Origin: Vitreoscilla sp.
GTDB lineage: Bacteria > Pseudomonadota > Gammaproteobacteria > Burkholderiales > Burkholderiaceae_C
Reading direction: 5' to 3'
Length of the DNA: 50,189 bases
NCBI GenBank assembly: GCA_018780145.1
Contig: JADMKA010000189.1
Location: forward strand, 1-50,189
The notes below the pieces were generated by a model. The model did no database searches. It was not told where the DNA came from and was given only the letters and a program-made list of their open reading frames with translations. How positions within the stretch are numbered: the first letter of the stretch is position 1; each line of letters starts with the position of its first letter. Made by a program: the position numbers and the translations under genes. This document shows, in pieces, positions 27,938-37,466 of this stretch.

Positions 27938-29779
27938 TCAGACGACATCGTCCCAGGCGCGCGACAGGCGCACCGCGCCATTGATCACACCGACCATGGA
28001 ATAGGTCTGCGGAAAGTTTCCCCAGAGTTCGCGTGTGTCCGGGGCGACGTCCTCGGACAGTAACCCCGCCTGGTTCCGACACGACAACATGGCCTCGAAG
28101 ATGTCACGTGCCTCGTCGGCCCGACCGATGCGTGCAAGCGCGTCGATCCTCCAGAAGGCGCATACATTGAAGGCCGTCTGCGTCACGCCAAAGTTGTCAG
28201 CTTCCTCGTATCGGCGCATGTAGGGGCCGTCACATAGATGCTGCTCCATCGCCTTGAGCGTGCTCACGAAGCGCGGGTCTGACGGCTCGATGAAGCCAAC
28301 CTCGGCCATCAGCAGCACCCCAGCGTCGAGGTGTTCGCCGCCAAAACTTTCCACGAAGGCCTGACGGCGCTCGTTCCAGGCCAGGCGAAGAATGCGCGCG
28401 CGAATCGCATTGGCACGCGCGTGCCACCAATCGGCGCGTTCGCGTAGCTGCAACGCGGTCGCAGCCTTGCCCAGACGGTCACAGGCAGCCCAGCACATCA
28501 ATGACGACGACGTGTGCACGCGGGCGCGGGTGCGCAACTCCCACATGCCTGCATCGGGCTGGTCGTGCAACTCCCAAGCCCGGTTGGCCACGACCTCCAG
28601 AGCATGAAAGTCGTCGATACCAGCGCGTCGAAACAGGCGCTGATCGTGAAAGGCCTGTGCTGCGCCGAGCACGATGTTGCCGTACACGTCGTGCTGATGG
28701 TGCGCGTGGGCCTGGTTGCCAACGCGCACCGGCCCCATCCCGCGATAGCCTGGCATCCCAGGTTCGATGCGCTCGGGCAGGGCACGTTCAAGACCGATGC
28801 CGTACAGCGGCTGGACATGCCCGCCAGCGCTGTCGCGCACCACGTCGTGCAGCCAGCGCAGGTAGCTTTCCATCGTCCCGACTTCCGACAGGCTGTTGAG
28901 CGCCCGGACCACGAAAAAGGCGTCGCGCATCCAGCAGTAGCGATAGTCCCAGTTGCGGCCGCTGTCGGGGGCTTCGGGAATGCTGGTGGTCATCGCTGCA
29001 ACGATGGCACCGGTCTCCTCGTATTGGCACAGCTTCAATGTGATGGCTGCGCGAATCACCGGGCCTTGCCATTCAACTGGCAGGGCCAGGCGACGCGTCC
29101 ACTCGCGCCAATGCGCGGCCGTCGATTCCTCGAACCAGCGTGCGGTCTGTTCGATGCCGCCGTCCAGTGTTTCATCAGGGCCGAGCAGGAGGCTGATGGG
29201 CGTATGCAGGGAGAACCAAGTCTGGTCGACGATATAGGTCAGCGGCGCATCAGTGGTCAGGCGAAGAGTCTGATCGGGCAGGATAAAGCGCAAGTGGCTG
29301 GTGCCGCGCGTGACGGATAGCCGCTGTTTGGTCCAGCCGGCGGCTGGATGCAAAGATATCTTGATGCGCGGGTGTCCTGCCATGGCGCGGATTCGCCTTA
29401 CCAACTGTGCCGGGCGAAACATTCGATCGTGGTGGACAAACCGAGGAGCGAAGTCCACGATCTCTATCGCCTGACCGGCGTCGTCGAAAAGCCGGGTTCT
29501 CAGGACGGCTGTGCCGTGATCGTAGGCTTGCTCCACGCGGGAGAGTCCTTCGAGTTCGACACAGAAGCTGCCGGAATCGCGCACCTCGTGGTCACCACTT
29601 AGCAAGGCGTGAAAGACCGGGCTGCTGTCAAATCGCGGAAGACAACACCATACGATGCGGGCACGCCGGTCGATGAGTGCGCTGATGGCGCAGTTGCCAA
29701 TGATTGCAAGGTCGAGTGAAGCCGCGTTGGTACCGCGGTATGTGGCAGGGCAAGGTTCGGCAAGAGTTTCCATTTGCAT
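27938..29779 (-). CDS. GH15 glucoamylase/trehalase-type enzyme
   Basis: This 613-residue protein of glycoside hydrolase family 15 has an N-terminal beta domain (DLAIIGNCAISALIDRRARIVWCCLPRFDS) and the (alpha/alpha)6 catalytic domain with RNWDYRYCWMRDAFFVV, HQHDVYGNIVLGA and LLSEDVAPDTRELWGNFPQTYS. Members hydrolyse starch-like glucans or trehalose; the neighbours favour trehalose or alpha-glucan turnover. No signal peptide is seen. The start at ATG 29779 (or 29771) has no ribosome binding site. A promoter-like pair ends 7 bases before 29779, suggesting a leaderless message, and an operator-like palindrome covers both start codons. Confidence 0.9.
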   Translation of the reverse strand: MQMETLAEPCPATYRGTNAASLDLAIIGNCAISALIDRRARIVWCCLPRFDSSPVFHALLSGDHEVRDSGSFCVELEGLSRVEQAYDHGTAVLRTRLFDDAGQAIEIVDFAPRFVHHDRMFRPAQLVRRIRAMAGHPRIKISLHPAAGWTKQRLSVTRGTSHLRFILPDQTLRLTTDAPLTYIVDQTWFSLHTPISLLLGPDETLDGGIEQTARWFEESTAAHWREWTRRLALPVEWQGPVIRAAITLKLCQYEETGAIVAAMTTSIPEAPDSGRNWDYRYCWMRDAFFVVRALNSLSEVGTMESYLRWLHDVVRDSAGGHVQPLYGIGLERALPERIEPGMPGYRGMGPVRVGNQAHAHHQHDVYGNIVLGAAQAFHDQRLFRRAGIDDFHALEVVANRAWELHDQPDAGMWELRTRARVHTSSSLMCWAACDRLGKAATALQLRERADWWHARANAIRARILRLAWNERRQAFVESFGGEHLDAGVLLMAEVGFIEPSDPRFVSTLKAMEQHLCDGPYMRRYEEADNFGVTQTAFNVCAFWRIDALARIGRADEARDIFEAMLSCRNQAGLLSEDVAPDTRELWGNFPQTYSMVGVINGAVRLSRAWDDVV

Positions 29780-29815
29780 AGACACAAATGTAGACTGAGT
29801 GAGTGAGCCCTGCAA
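29772..29815 (-). promoter_or_regulatory. Predicted leaderless promoter and palindromic operator of GH15 gene
   Basis: On the minus strand TTGCAG (29810-29815), a 17-base spacer, TACATT (29787-29792) and 7 bases lead directly to ATG 29779. The 18-base palindrome ATTTGCATAGACACAAAT (plus-strand reading, 29772-29789) has perfect ATTTG/CAAAT arms. It covers the -10 edge and the start codons, and is nearly identical to the site at 34154-34171. Confidence 0.5.
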
Positions 29816-29975
29816 CACCCCGGGGCCAGTGGATCGAAAAGTGCGACCGTCCGTCGCCGCCCAGGCCAACGCTCCGTTGAGCGCGCTATCCCAGTCGGCG
29901 CTCATCGGCACCACCGCCGGGGCGGCCGCAGGCAGGGGCGGCGCAGGGCCAATTGGCACCGTGGCCTGGTTGATT

Positions 29976-29990
29976 CATTGTGACAAATAT
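29976..29990. promoter_or_regulatory. Third, partial copy of the trehalose-cluster motif
   Basis: CATTGTGACAAATAT differs at two positions from CATAGTCACAAATAT in the treS operator (34159-34173). It lies about 200 bases upstream of the GH15 start, beyond the 3' end of the 30052-30726 gene. It may be a second operator for GH15. The stretch 29780-30051 holds no gene I can support. Confidence 0.35.
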
Positions 29991-30051
29991 TCATGATGAC
30001 AACCCCGAAGGCACGGCGGCCGCCCGTCTGCTGACCCGGGATGGCAGCGCT

Positions 30052-30726
30052 TCAGCGCCTGTCGTCGCGCGGAAACCAGCGTTCGATCAGCAACGCAGCG
30101 CGGTCGCGCGCTCCCAGCCCGAAGGCCAATGCCAATGCCACCACGACGCCGGTGAGCAGGATCAGGAAGGTCTGCTGGATCAGGCCGCCGCCGATGTCGA
30201 GGTGGTCAATGGCCAGCAGCACGACGAAGACCATCACGCCGTATTGCATGATGCGGCCCAGCACCTCCCCTTCGCTGATCTCGGCGTCTCGGCAGTAGCT
30301 TTGCACGGCATTGCCGGCAAAGCGTGCGAAGTAGCTTCCGAAGACCACCACCAGCAAGGCCACCAGCAGGCGCGGCACGAAGAGCAGCACCTTGCCCAGC
30401 AGGTCGGTGACCTGGGTCAGGTCGAGACTGTTGAAGGCCACGATCAGGGAAGCCAGGATGACCAGCGCGTAACCGAGCCAGCCGAACAGGTCCACGGTGT
30501 CGCGCCCGGTGCCACCCTGCTGCAGGAAGCCGTCGATGCCGGCGCGCTCGGTGAGCACATGGAAGTTGAGCGCGCGCAAGGCCTTGACGACGCTGAACCG
30601 GAAGGCTTTGGCGATCAACCAGCCGGCCAGAAGCACGCCCGCAGCAAGCAGCAGCTTCGGCACAAAGATGCCAACCTGGTGCATCAACGTACGAAGGGGC
30701 TCGAGAATGAGGTCGAAGTTCTGCAT
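30052..30726 (-). CDS. MscS-related membrane protein (conserved TM helix type)
   Basis: This 224-residue protein starts at ATG 30726 behind AGGAG. It has about five membrane helices, including FVPKLLLAAGVLLAGWLIAKAF, FGWLGYALVILASLIVAFNSL and LLVALLVVVFGSYFARFAGNAV. The layout follows the mechanosensitive ion channel conserved TM helix family, which lacks the full MscS beta domain. It lies 13 bases downstream of treS, so it is in the same operon, and may help release solute or sense osmotic change. The exact role is unknown. Confidence 0.78.
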   Translation of the reverse strand: MQNFDLILEPLRTLMHQVGIFVPKLLLAAGVLLAGWLIAKAFRFSVVKALRALNFHVLTERAGIDGFLQQGGTGRDTVDLFGWLGYALVILASLIVAFNSLDLTQVTDLLGKVLLFVPRLLVALLVVVFGSYFARFAGNAVQSYCRDAEISEGEVLGRIMQYGVMVFVVLLAIDHLDIGGGLIQQTFLILLTGVVVALALAFGLGARDRAALLIERWFPRDDRR

Positions 30727-30739
30727 GTGGTCTCCTGAG

Positions 30740-33700
30740 TCAGTCGGTCGGGTCGGCAAGCTCGGCCAAGACAGCCAGCGCGGCGCCCAGCCCGGGGGAC
30801 TGGAGCGCCAATTCACGGTGCGCGTCCTGCAGCGCGCCGGAGAGTTCGAACAGGTCGAGCAGTGTGGCGGCGCCGCCCGCAGCCGACCCAGGTTGCGCAG
30901 CGGCAGCCGGCGCGGTTTGCATGTAGGCAGCGATGAAGGCGTGGCGCACCTGTTGTGCCCAGGCTCGCGCCGCGGCGTCTATGCGCGTCGCGTCGCCAGG
31001 CCCCGGCGCGGCGCGTTCGAGCGCTGCCTGGCGCACGCGCGCAAAGGAGCGCAGCAGGTCGGCCACGTCGCGCCACGCGCTGTGCCGGGTTCGCCGCTCT
31101 TCGAAACTCTGCCGCGACGCCCCGGCCATGCCCACGATGACGAAGTCGTCGCGGCAGACCAGGACGTTGTCCAGACACAGGTCGCCATGCAACCAGGTCT
31201 TCAGGCCAGACGGCGTGGCCCGGGCGGCTTCGTCGATCCGCGCCAGCACGCGCGGCAGCGCCTGCGTGATGCGCTCGGCTTTCGCTCGGTCGGTGGCCGC
31301 CAGGCCAGCACCCTGTTGCGCCAGCAGCGCCACTGTGGCGTTGCAGGTGGCCCGCGCTTCACCGGCCCAGCGCTGCAGGTCGCTGGCGAGCACGGGCTCG
31401 GGGTCGAAGGCCGCCGACCCGGTCTTGCGCGCCAGCGCCAGGTGCAGTTCGCCCACCCGCCGCGCTAACGCCTGCACGCGATCGACGGGGACCTCGCACG
31501 GCACCGAGGGCGCAGCGTCCGCCCCGGCGCCATCCGTGACTTCGAGCAGGCTGACCAGTTGGTCGAGCGTGGACGTCCAGGCGTTGCCCTGGTGGGTGAC
31601 ACTGCGCTGCAGCAGCGCCAGCGTGTGCACCGTCCCGTCGCCGGCGACGAAATCCAGGCTGCCCGCCACCGGCAGGCCGTGGGTGTAGCCGAGCACCTCG
31701 GTCAGGTGCCGCCCCAGATCCAGTTCCGGGTTCGGGCCTGGCGGCACGCTGCGGTAGCACTTCAGCCGCAGGTGGTCGCCCATGATGCTGAGGGAGTGGC
31801 CGTCGACATTGAAGCGGCGTAGGGGCATGGGTGCTTGCAGGTCTTCGGTCACCAGTTCGACAAAGCGCTGGCCCGGCATGCAGCGGAAGCTGCCGCCGTC
31901 GGCCTTGAGGACGCGCCGCGCGCCGATAGCCAGCACAAGCGCCCGGCAGAAGGCTTCGTCGGCCATGGCATCGGCCAACACACCGGTGCGGGCCTGCTGA
32001 CGCACCCGTCCGACGGCCGCGGCAGACAGCGTGCGCGCCTGCTCGTCGCCATCATCGTCGAAGGCCAGGCCCAGGGGCAGGAAGCAGCGCGCTTGCACGG
32101 ACCTGGGCTGAAGCTCTGCCAGAGCCAGCTGCCATTGCTGGGACCCGCACTTCAGCAGGGCCGACTCTGCCAACGCCACGCGGGCGACAGCCGTTGTCTC
32201 GACGCTGTGCCAGCGCTGGCGGTTCACGAACGGGGGCAGCAGCTCGCACTCCAGCTGCCTGCGGGTCTTCTCCGCCAACGCAATGCGCCACGGCACCACG
32301 CGCTGGCGGAAGAAGCTGTTCCAGCCGTCGAAGAGCACGGCCACCGGCAGTTCGTCCAGGGGCAGCCAGTCGTTGTGCCAGCCGGGCGGCGGCGCGTCAG
32401 TCGAGAGCCTGAACCAGAAGAAACCATAGCCGGGCAGCGTGAGCAGGTAGGGCAGCTCGCCCACAGGCGGGAAGCTGGTGCGGCCGGTCATTTCCACCGG
32501 GACGCGGGTCTTCCAGGCCGCCAGCGCCAGTTCCACCGGCTGGGCCATGCGACTCAGGTTGGCCACGCACAGGATGACCTCGCCGCCGTGTTCGCGCACG
32601 TAGGCCAGCACCTTGCGGTTGCCCGGGTGCAGCATCGTGAAGCGGCCCCGGCCGAAGGCCTGCGAGCTGCTGCGCACGGCCAGCAGGCGGCGTGTCCAGG
32701 CCAGCATTGAAGACTTCTCGCGGCCCTGCGCCTCGACGTTGACAGCCTCATAGCCGTAGATCGGATCCTGGATGGGCGGCAGGTACAGGCGCTGCGGGTC
32801 GGCTCGCGAAAAGCCGCCGTTGCGGTCGCTGGACCACTGCATAGGCGTGCGCACGCCGTCGCGGTCGCCCAGGAAGATGTTGTCGCCCATACCGATTTCG
32901 TCGCCGTAGTACAGCACCGGCGTGCCCGGCATCGACAGCAGCAGACTGTTCATGAGCTTGATGCGCTCGGCGTCGTTCTCCAGCAGCGGCGCCAGGCGGC
33001 GCCGGATGCCCAGGTTGATGCGCGCCCGCGGGTCGGAGGCGTACATGCTGTACATGTAGTCGCGCTCCTTGCTGGTCACCATCTCGAGCGTGAGCTCGTC
33101 GTGGTTGCGCAGGAACACCGCCCACTGGCAATTGGCAGGGATGTCGGGCGTCTGGGCCAGGATTTCCACCACCGGGTGCCGGTCTTCCTGTGCGATGGCC
33201 ATGTACATGCGCGGCATCAACGGGAAGTGGTAGGCCATCTGGCATTCGTCACCGTCGCCGAAATACTCGCGCACGTCCTCGGGCCACATGTTGGCCTCGG
33301 CCAGCAGCAGTCGGCCCGGATAGCGGGCTTCCAGCCGGCGCCGGATGTCCTTGATGACGTCGTGGGTCTCGCGCAGGTTCTCGTTGCTCGTGCCGTCGCG
33401 CTCGATGAGGTAGGGTATGGCGTCCAGCCGAAAGCCGTCCACGCCCATCTCGAGCCAGAACTCCATCGTCTTAAGCACCGCCGTCAGAACGGCGGGGTTG
33501 TCGAAGTTGAGGTCGGGCTGATGGCTGAAAAAGCGGTGCCAAAAGTACTGGCCGGCGACATCGTCAAAGGTCCAGTTGGACTTCTCGGTGTCGGTGAAGA
33601 TGATGCGGGTGCCGCTGTACAGCGTCGGGTCATCCGACCAGACGTAAAAGTCGCGCTCCGGCGAACCCTTGGGCGCCTTGCGCGCCGCCTGGAACCAGGG

Positions 33701-34081
33701 GTGCTGGTCGGAGGTGTGGTTGACCACAAGTTCGGTGATCACGCGCAGTCCGCGGCGGTGCGCTTCGGCGACGAAGGCGCGGAAGTCTTCCAGCGTCCCA
33801 TACGAGGGGTGCACGTTCTCGTAGTCGGCCACGTCGTAGCCGTCGTCGCGCAAAGGCGAGGGGTAGAAGGGCAGCAGCCAGACCGTGTTGACGCCCAGCG
33901 ACTGCACATGGTCCAGGTGTTCGGTCAGGCCCCGGAAGTCCCCGATACCGTCACCATTGGAATCGGCATAGGCCTTGATGTGCAATTCATAGATGACAGC
34001 ATCCTTGTACCAGAGCGGATCGGGCGCGGGCGCACACTCGGAGCCCGGCACGGCGGTGGTCTTGGTTTGAGCGGCGTTCAT
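30740..34081 (-). CDS. treS: Trehalose synthase-maltokinase fusion, kinase half degenerate
   Basis: This protein has 1113 residues. The first 550 or so form a GH13 trehalose synthase, which interconverts maltose and trehalose: Asp220 in [10 protein letters not shown] (nucleophile), Glu262 in [11 protein letters not shown], Asp328 in [12 protein letters not shown]. The C-terminal 500 residues match the maltokinase (Pep2/Mak) fused in many TreS proteins, which makes maltose-1-phosphate for the GlgE glucan route. HGD (Asp967) and a long [19 protein letters not shown] are present. Where the family has a D-F-E-G metal site, this copy reads [10 protein letters not shown] (GMAG at 984-987), so the kinase may be inactive. 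Start: ATG 34081 (GGGA 7 bases upstream) or GTG 34102. Confidence 0.92.
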   Translation of the reverse strand: MNAAQTKTTAVPGSECAPAPDPLWYKDAVIYELHIKAYADSNGDGIGDFRGLTEHLDHVQSLGVNTVWLLPFYPSPLRDDGYDVADYENVHPSYGTLEDFRAFVAEAHRRGLRVITELVVNHTSDQHPWFQAARKAPKGSPERDFYVWSDDPTLYSGTRIIFTDTEKSNWTFDDVAGQYFWHRFFSHQPDLNFDNPAVLTAVLKTMEFWLEMGVDGFRLDAIPYLIERDGTSNENLRETHDVIKDIRRRLEARYPGRLLLAEANMWPEDVREYFGDGDECQMAYHFPLMPRMYMAIAQEDRHPVVEILAQTPDIPANCQWAVFLRNHDELTLEMVTSKERDYMYSMYASDPRARINLGIRRRLAPLLENDAERIKLMNSLLLSMPGTPVLYYGDEIGMGDNIFLGDRDGVRTPMQWSSDRNGGFSRADPQRLYLPPIQDPIYGYEAVNVEAQGREKSSMLAWTRRLLAVRSSSQAFGRGRFTMLHPGNRKVLAYVREHGGEVILCVANLSRMAQPVELALAAWKTRVPVEMTGRTSFPPVGELPYLLTLPGYGFFWFRLSTDAPPPGWHNDWLPLDELPVAVLFDGWNSFFRQRVVPWRIALAEKTRRQLECELLPPFVNRQRWHSVETTAVARVALAESALLKCGSQQWQLALAELQPRSVQARCFLPLGLAFDDDGDEQARTLSAAAVGRVRQQARTGVLADAMADEAFCRALVLAIGARRVLKADGGSFRCMPGQRFVELVTEDLQAPMPLRRFNVDGHSLSIMGDHLRLKCYRSVPPGPNPELDLGRHLTEVLGYTHGLPVAGSLDFVAGDGTVHTLALLQRSVTHQGNAWTSTLDQLVSLLEVTDGAGADAAPSVPCEVPVDRVQALARRVGELHLALARKTGSAAFDPEPVLASDLQRWAGEARATCNATVALLAQQGAGLAATDRAKAERITQALPRVLARIDEAARATPSGLKTWLHGDLCLDNVLVCRDDFVIVGMAGASRQSFEERRTRHSAWRDVADLLRSFARVRQAALERAAPGPGDATRIDAAARAWAQQVRHAFIAAYMQTAPAAAAQPGSAAGGAATLLDLFELSGALQDAHRELALQSPGLGAALAVLAELADPTD

Positions 34082-34153
34082 CAACTTGTCCCGGGCCGGC
34101 ACGGTAGGGCGTCTCGGCCTGCGGGGTTTGGCGCCTGGCTGGAAATCAACTTG

Positions 34154-34171
34154 ATTTGCATAGTCACAAAT
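34154..34171. promoter_or_regulatory. Palindromic operator in treS / sensor-otsA divergent promoter
   Basis: ATTTGCATAGTCACAAAT has perfect ATTTG/CAAAT arms around 8 bases. It sits 73 bases upstream of the treS start and about 150 upstream of the otsA-like gene. The flanking TATATA on the treS side could be a -10 element. One base differs from the GH15 site (29772-29789), suggesting one regulator, perhaps a neighbouring MarR protein, for both. Confidence 0.5.
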
Positions 34172-34321
34172 ATATACTTCATGAGAGCCAGACGCCAGTG
34201 TCCCCGCTGTGGTGTCTGAACCAGCCAGGCTGACGAGCCATCGTTCGCGGGCGACTCAAGAAGAGGCAGGCTCTTGCATGACGACATCCCGACTCAACGA
34301 ATCGACCCCTGGGGCCCGGCC

Positions 34322-36679
34322 ATGATGGCCCTGCGGACCCTGCGACTGCAATTGCGTTTCCTGCTGCCGCTGGGGATGACGCTCATCATCGCAGCCACAC
34401 TGGCCGTGCCGGTGCTGGACCAGGTCACGCTGCGTTGGTTCAGCCGCGACCTCAACAGCCGCGGCGCGCTGGTGGCCAACGCTTTGTCCGACTCGATCAC
34501 GGACGCCCTGGTGTCCGCGCACACCGCCCGGTTGCGGCCGTTGTTCGACCGCGCCGCGCAGGATGAACGCCTGTTTGCGCTGGGCCTTTGCGGCTCGGAC
34601 GGACGGCTGCTGCAGTCGACGGACCGGTTCCCGGAAAGCCTGACCTGTGCCCAATCCGTGCAACTGGCGCATCTTGCCGAGCCGCGGCTCGCGCTGTCGG
34701 GCGGCGCCGTCCACGTGGGCGTGCAGGACATCATGGGCGTTGCGTCGCCTCCTCCGGCGCCTGCACCGGCCGAGATCGAGCCTGGCCCCATCCGCAGGGC
34801 GATGGAAGCCGCCAACAGGGCGGCGCCAGCGGCGTCAGCGGTGGAGCTCGGCCCGAGAGTGGTGCTGGCACGGTTGGTCTTGCTGCATGACCTCAGCTTT
34901 ATCGAGCTCCGCAGCCAGGACACGCGGCGCTACCTGATTGGCCTCATCGCGGCGCTGGGCGGGGTCATCGCCCTTATCACCGTGGTGGTCGCGCAGCTGA
35001 GCTGGCGCGGTTGGGTCAACGGCGTACGCGCCCTGCTGCGCGGCGAAGGCCTCGTCAGCCCGATGCAGTTGTCGGCGCCGGAGCTGGCGCCTTTTGCCGC
35101 TGACCTCCGTGCCCGCATGCGCGACCTGGAAGACGAGTATCGACGGTCGGCGGGCCCGGACGCGGAGTGGACCGCCGAACGGTTGCGCACCCTGTTGCGC
35201 ACCCAACTGAGTGGTGACCAGGTCATCGTTGTCTCCAACCGCGAGCCCTACATCCACGAGCGAACGGCCGATGGCGTGGTCGTCAGGCGTCCGGCCAGCG
35301 GCCTGGTGACGGCGGTGGAACCGGTGATGCGCGCCTGCTCCGGCACCTGGGTGGCCCACGGCAGCGGCAGCGCCGACCGCGAGGTGGTGGACACTGCCGA
35401 CCGCGTCAGCGTGCCGCCGGGTCAAGACGACTACTGGCTGCGCCGCATCTGGCTGACCGAGGAGGAAGAACAGGGCTACTACTACGGCTTTGCCAACGAA
35501 GGCATGTGGCCGCTGTGCCATGTCGCCCATGTGCGACCGGTATTCCGCGAATCCGACTGGGAAGCCTACCGCGTCGTCAACCAGCGCTTCGCCGACGCTG
35601 TGGTGGCTGAAGCGCGCAGCGCCGACCCGGTGGTGCTGGTGCAGGACTACCACTTTGCGCTGCTGCCCGCGATGATCCGCGAGAAGCTGCCGCAGGCCAC
35701 CATCCTGACGTTCTGGCACATCCCCTGGCCCAACCCCGAGTCCTTCGGAATCTGCCCGTGGCGGCGCGAGATCCTGCAAGGCATGCTGGGCAGCACCATC
35801 CTCGGCTTCCATACACGCTTCCACTGCAAGAACTTCATCGAGACCGTGGACCGTTACCTCGAGGCGCGCATCGAACATGAACATTCCACCATTGCCTTCC
35901 AGGAGAAAGAGACGCTCGTGGAGAGCTACCCAATCTCCATCGAGTGGCCGAGCGACGGGGAGGTGACGACTTGGTCGCCGGTGGCTGCTTGTCGGCAGCG
36001 CGTGATCGACCGCCTGGGCCTTCCCGCCGATACCTGTCTGGCGGTCGGCGTGGACCGCTTCGACTACACCAAGGGCATCCTGGAGCGGCTCAATGCGGTG
36101 GAGCGGCTGCTGGAGAAGTGGCCTTCGTGGATCGGTCGCTTCGTTTTCGTGCAGGTGGCCGCGCCCACGCGCAGCGCTTTGGACGAGTACCGCAGTTTCC
36201 AGGAGCGTGTCCAGCGCGTCACCGAGCGCATCAACCAGCGCTTTGGTCGACCCGGCTACCAGCCGGTGCACCTGCTGGCACAGCACCACGAGCACGAGGC
36301 GGTGACCGAGTTGTTCCGGGCGGCGGACATTTGCGTGGTGACCAGCCTGCACGACGGCATGAACCTGGTCTGCAAGGAATTCGTCGCGGCCCGCGACGAC
36401 CTGCAGGGGGTGTTGGTGCTGAGCCGATTCGCTGGCGCAGCACGCGAGATGCCCGAGGCCTTGATCGTCAACCCATACCACGTGGAAGAGACGGCCGATG
36501 CGCTGAACCGCGCCGCCACCATGCCGGCCGCCGAGCAGCGCGAGCGCATGGCCAGCCTGCGCAGCACTGTGCGTGAGTTCAACGTCTTCCGCTGGGCCGG
36601 CCGCATGCTGGCCGACGCTGGCCGCTGGCGCCTGCGCGCCCGCATCGAGGCCCGTGTGCGCAGTCACCAGACGCGATGA
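34322..36679 (+). CDS. otsA: Trehalose-6-phosphate synthase with N-terminal membrane sensor-like domain
   Basis: Of the 785 residues, about 300-770 form a GT20 trehalose-6-phosphate synthase: [60 protein letters not shown] and [13 protein letters not shown]. It condenses UDP- or ADP-glucose with glucose-6-phosphate. Before it lies a region absent from E. coli OtsA: membrane helix 1 (12-32), about 170 residues that should be periplasmic, helix 2 (204-225), then a helical linker. This is the layout of a sensor kinase input module. ATG 34322 is chosen; TTG 34274 with GAGGCAGG upstream is an alternative. otsB follows after 25 bases. Confidence 0.9.
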   Translation: MMALRTLRLQLRFLLPLGMTLIIAATLAVPVLDQVTLRWFSRDLNSRGALVANALSDSITDALVSAHTARLRPLFDRAAQDERLFALGLCGSDGRLLQSTDRFPESLTCAQSVQLAHLAEPRLALSGGAVHVGVQDIMGVASPPPAPAPAEIEPGPIRRAMEAANRAAPAASAVELGPRVVLARLVLLHDLSFIELRSQDTRRYLIGLIAALGGVIALITVVVAQLSWRGWVNGVRALLRGEGLVSPMQLSAPELAPFAADLRARMRDLEDEYRRSAGPDAEWTAERLRTLLRTQLSGDQVIVVSNREPYIHERTADGVVVRRPASGLVTAVEPVMRACSGTWVAHGSGSADREVVDTADRVSVPPGQDDYWLRRIWLTEEEEQGYYYGFANEGMWPLCHVAHVRPVFRESDWEAYRVVNQRFADAVVAEARSADPVVLVQDYHFALLPAMIREKLPQATILTFWHIPWPNPESFGICPWRREILQGMLGSTILGFHTRFHCKNFIETVDRYLEARIEHEHSTIAFQEKETLVESYPISIEWPSDGEVTTWSPVAACRQRVIDRLGLPADTCLAVGVDRFDYTKGILERLNAVERLLEKWPSWIGRFVFVQVAAPTRSALDEYRSFQERVQRVTERINQRFGRPGYQPVHLLAQHHEHEAVTELFRAADICVVTSLHDGMNLVCKEFVAARDDLQGVLVLSRFAGAAREMPEALIVNPYHVEETADALNRAATMPAAEQRERMASLRSTVREFNVFRWAGRMLADAGRWRLRARIEARVRSHQTR

Positions 36680-36704
36680 GCCGCTCCTGCGAGAAAGTTT
36701 GACG

Positions 36705-37466
36705 ATGCAGCACCTGTTCAGCCCGGAAGGGGAGGGCGCCCTGGCGCGCACGCTGCAGCATCGCCCCCTGCTGGCCTTCGACTTCGACGGCACGCTCACG
36801 CCCATCGTGGCACGCCCCAACGATGCGCACCTGTCTAAAGGCGTGTCGGCACGGCTGGCCACGCTTGCGGCTCATCTGCCGGTGGCCATTGTGACGGGCC
36901 GCAGCATCGATGACGTCCGCGGGCGACTGGGCTTCGAGCCTCGATTCATCGTCGGCAATCACGGTGCGGAGGAAGAGGGGCGGGCTGCCGCAACTGGCGA
37001 GCAATCCGAAGCACTGTCCCGCTTGCGCTTGCGTCTTCATGAACGGCTGCCAGCGCTTTCGGCCGCCGGAGTAACGGTAGAGGACAAGGGCCACTCGATG
37101 GCCTTGCACTACCGGTTGTCGCGATCGCGCGAGCGGGCAATTCAGCTCATCACGGAACTGCTGGCGGATCACGGCGACGCATTGCGGGTCTTCGGGGGCA
37201 AGCTGGTGATCAATGTTGTTCCCAGCCTGGCGCCCGACAAGGCAGTCGCTGTGCGTGCGCTGGTGCATCGAAGCGGCGTGCCCTGCGCCATCTTTGCAGG
37301 CGATGACGTGAATGACGAGCCCGTCTTCGCAACGGCTCCTTCCGGCTGGCTCACGATACGCGTCGGGCGCGACGACCCACGGTCCAAGGCACAGTGGTTC
37401 CTCGACAGCCCCGGCGAGATGGCCCTGTTGCTAGAACGCATGTTGTCGTTGCTGGCTCCGCGATGA
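36705..37466 (+). CDS. otsB: Trehalose-6-phosphate phosphatase
   Basis: This 253-residue HAD-type phosphatase has FDFDGTLTPIV (nucleophile Asp in DFDGT), VAIVTGRSIDDV, the cap region GNHGAEEEG, and FAGDDVNDEPVF with the Mg2+-binding aspartates. It removes phosphate from the product of the preceding synthase to give trehalose. The start ATG 36705 has a weak GAGAAAG upstream. The diguanylate cyclase gene begins in its stop codon (ATGA), so the two are translationally coupled. Confidence 0.93.
   Translation: MQHLFSPEGEGALARTLQHRPLLAFDFDGTLTPIVARPNDAHLSKGVSARLATLAAHLPVAIVTGRSIDDVRGRLGFEPRFIVGNHGAEEEGRAAATGEQSEALSRLRLRLHERLPALSAAGVTVEDKGHSMALHYRLSRSRERAIQLITELLADHGDALRVFGGKLVINVVPSLAPDKAVAVRALVHRSGVPCAIFAGDDVNDEPVFATAPSGWLTIRVGRDDPRSKAQWFLDSPGEMALLLERMLSLLAPR

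Noticed and set aside
29886-29978. 30-codon frame starting at the third trehalose motif
   Set aside because: No ribosome binding site, unlikely composition, no similarity; the motif is better read as a regulatory site.
34835-36862. 675-codon minus-strand frame opposite the trehalose-6-phosphate synthase
   Set aside because: Shadow frame caused by strong GC bias at third codon positions of the real gene.
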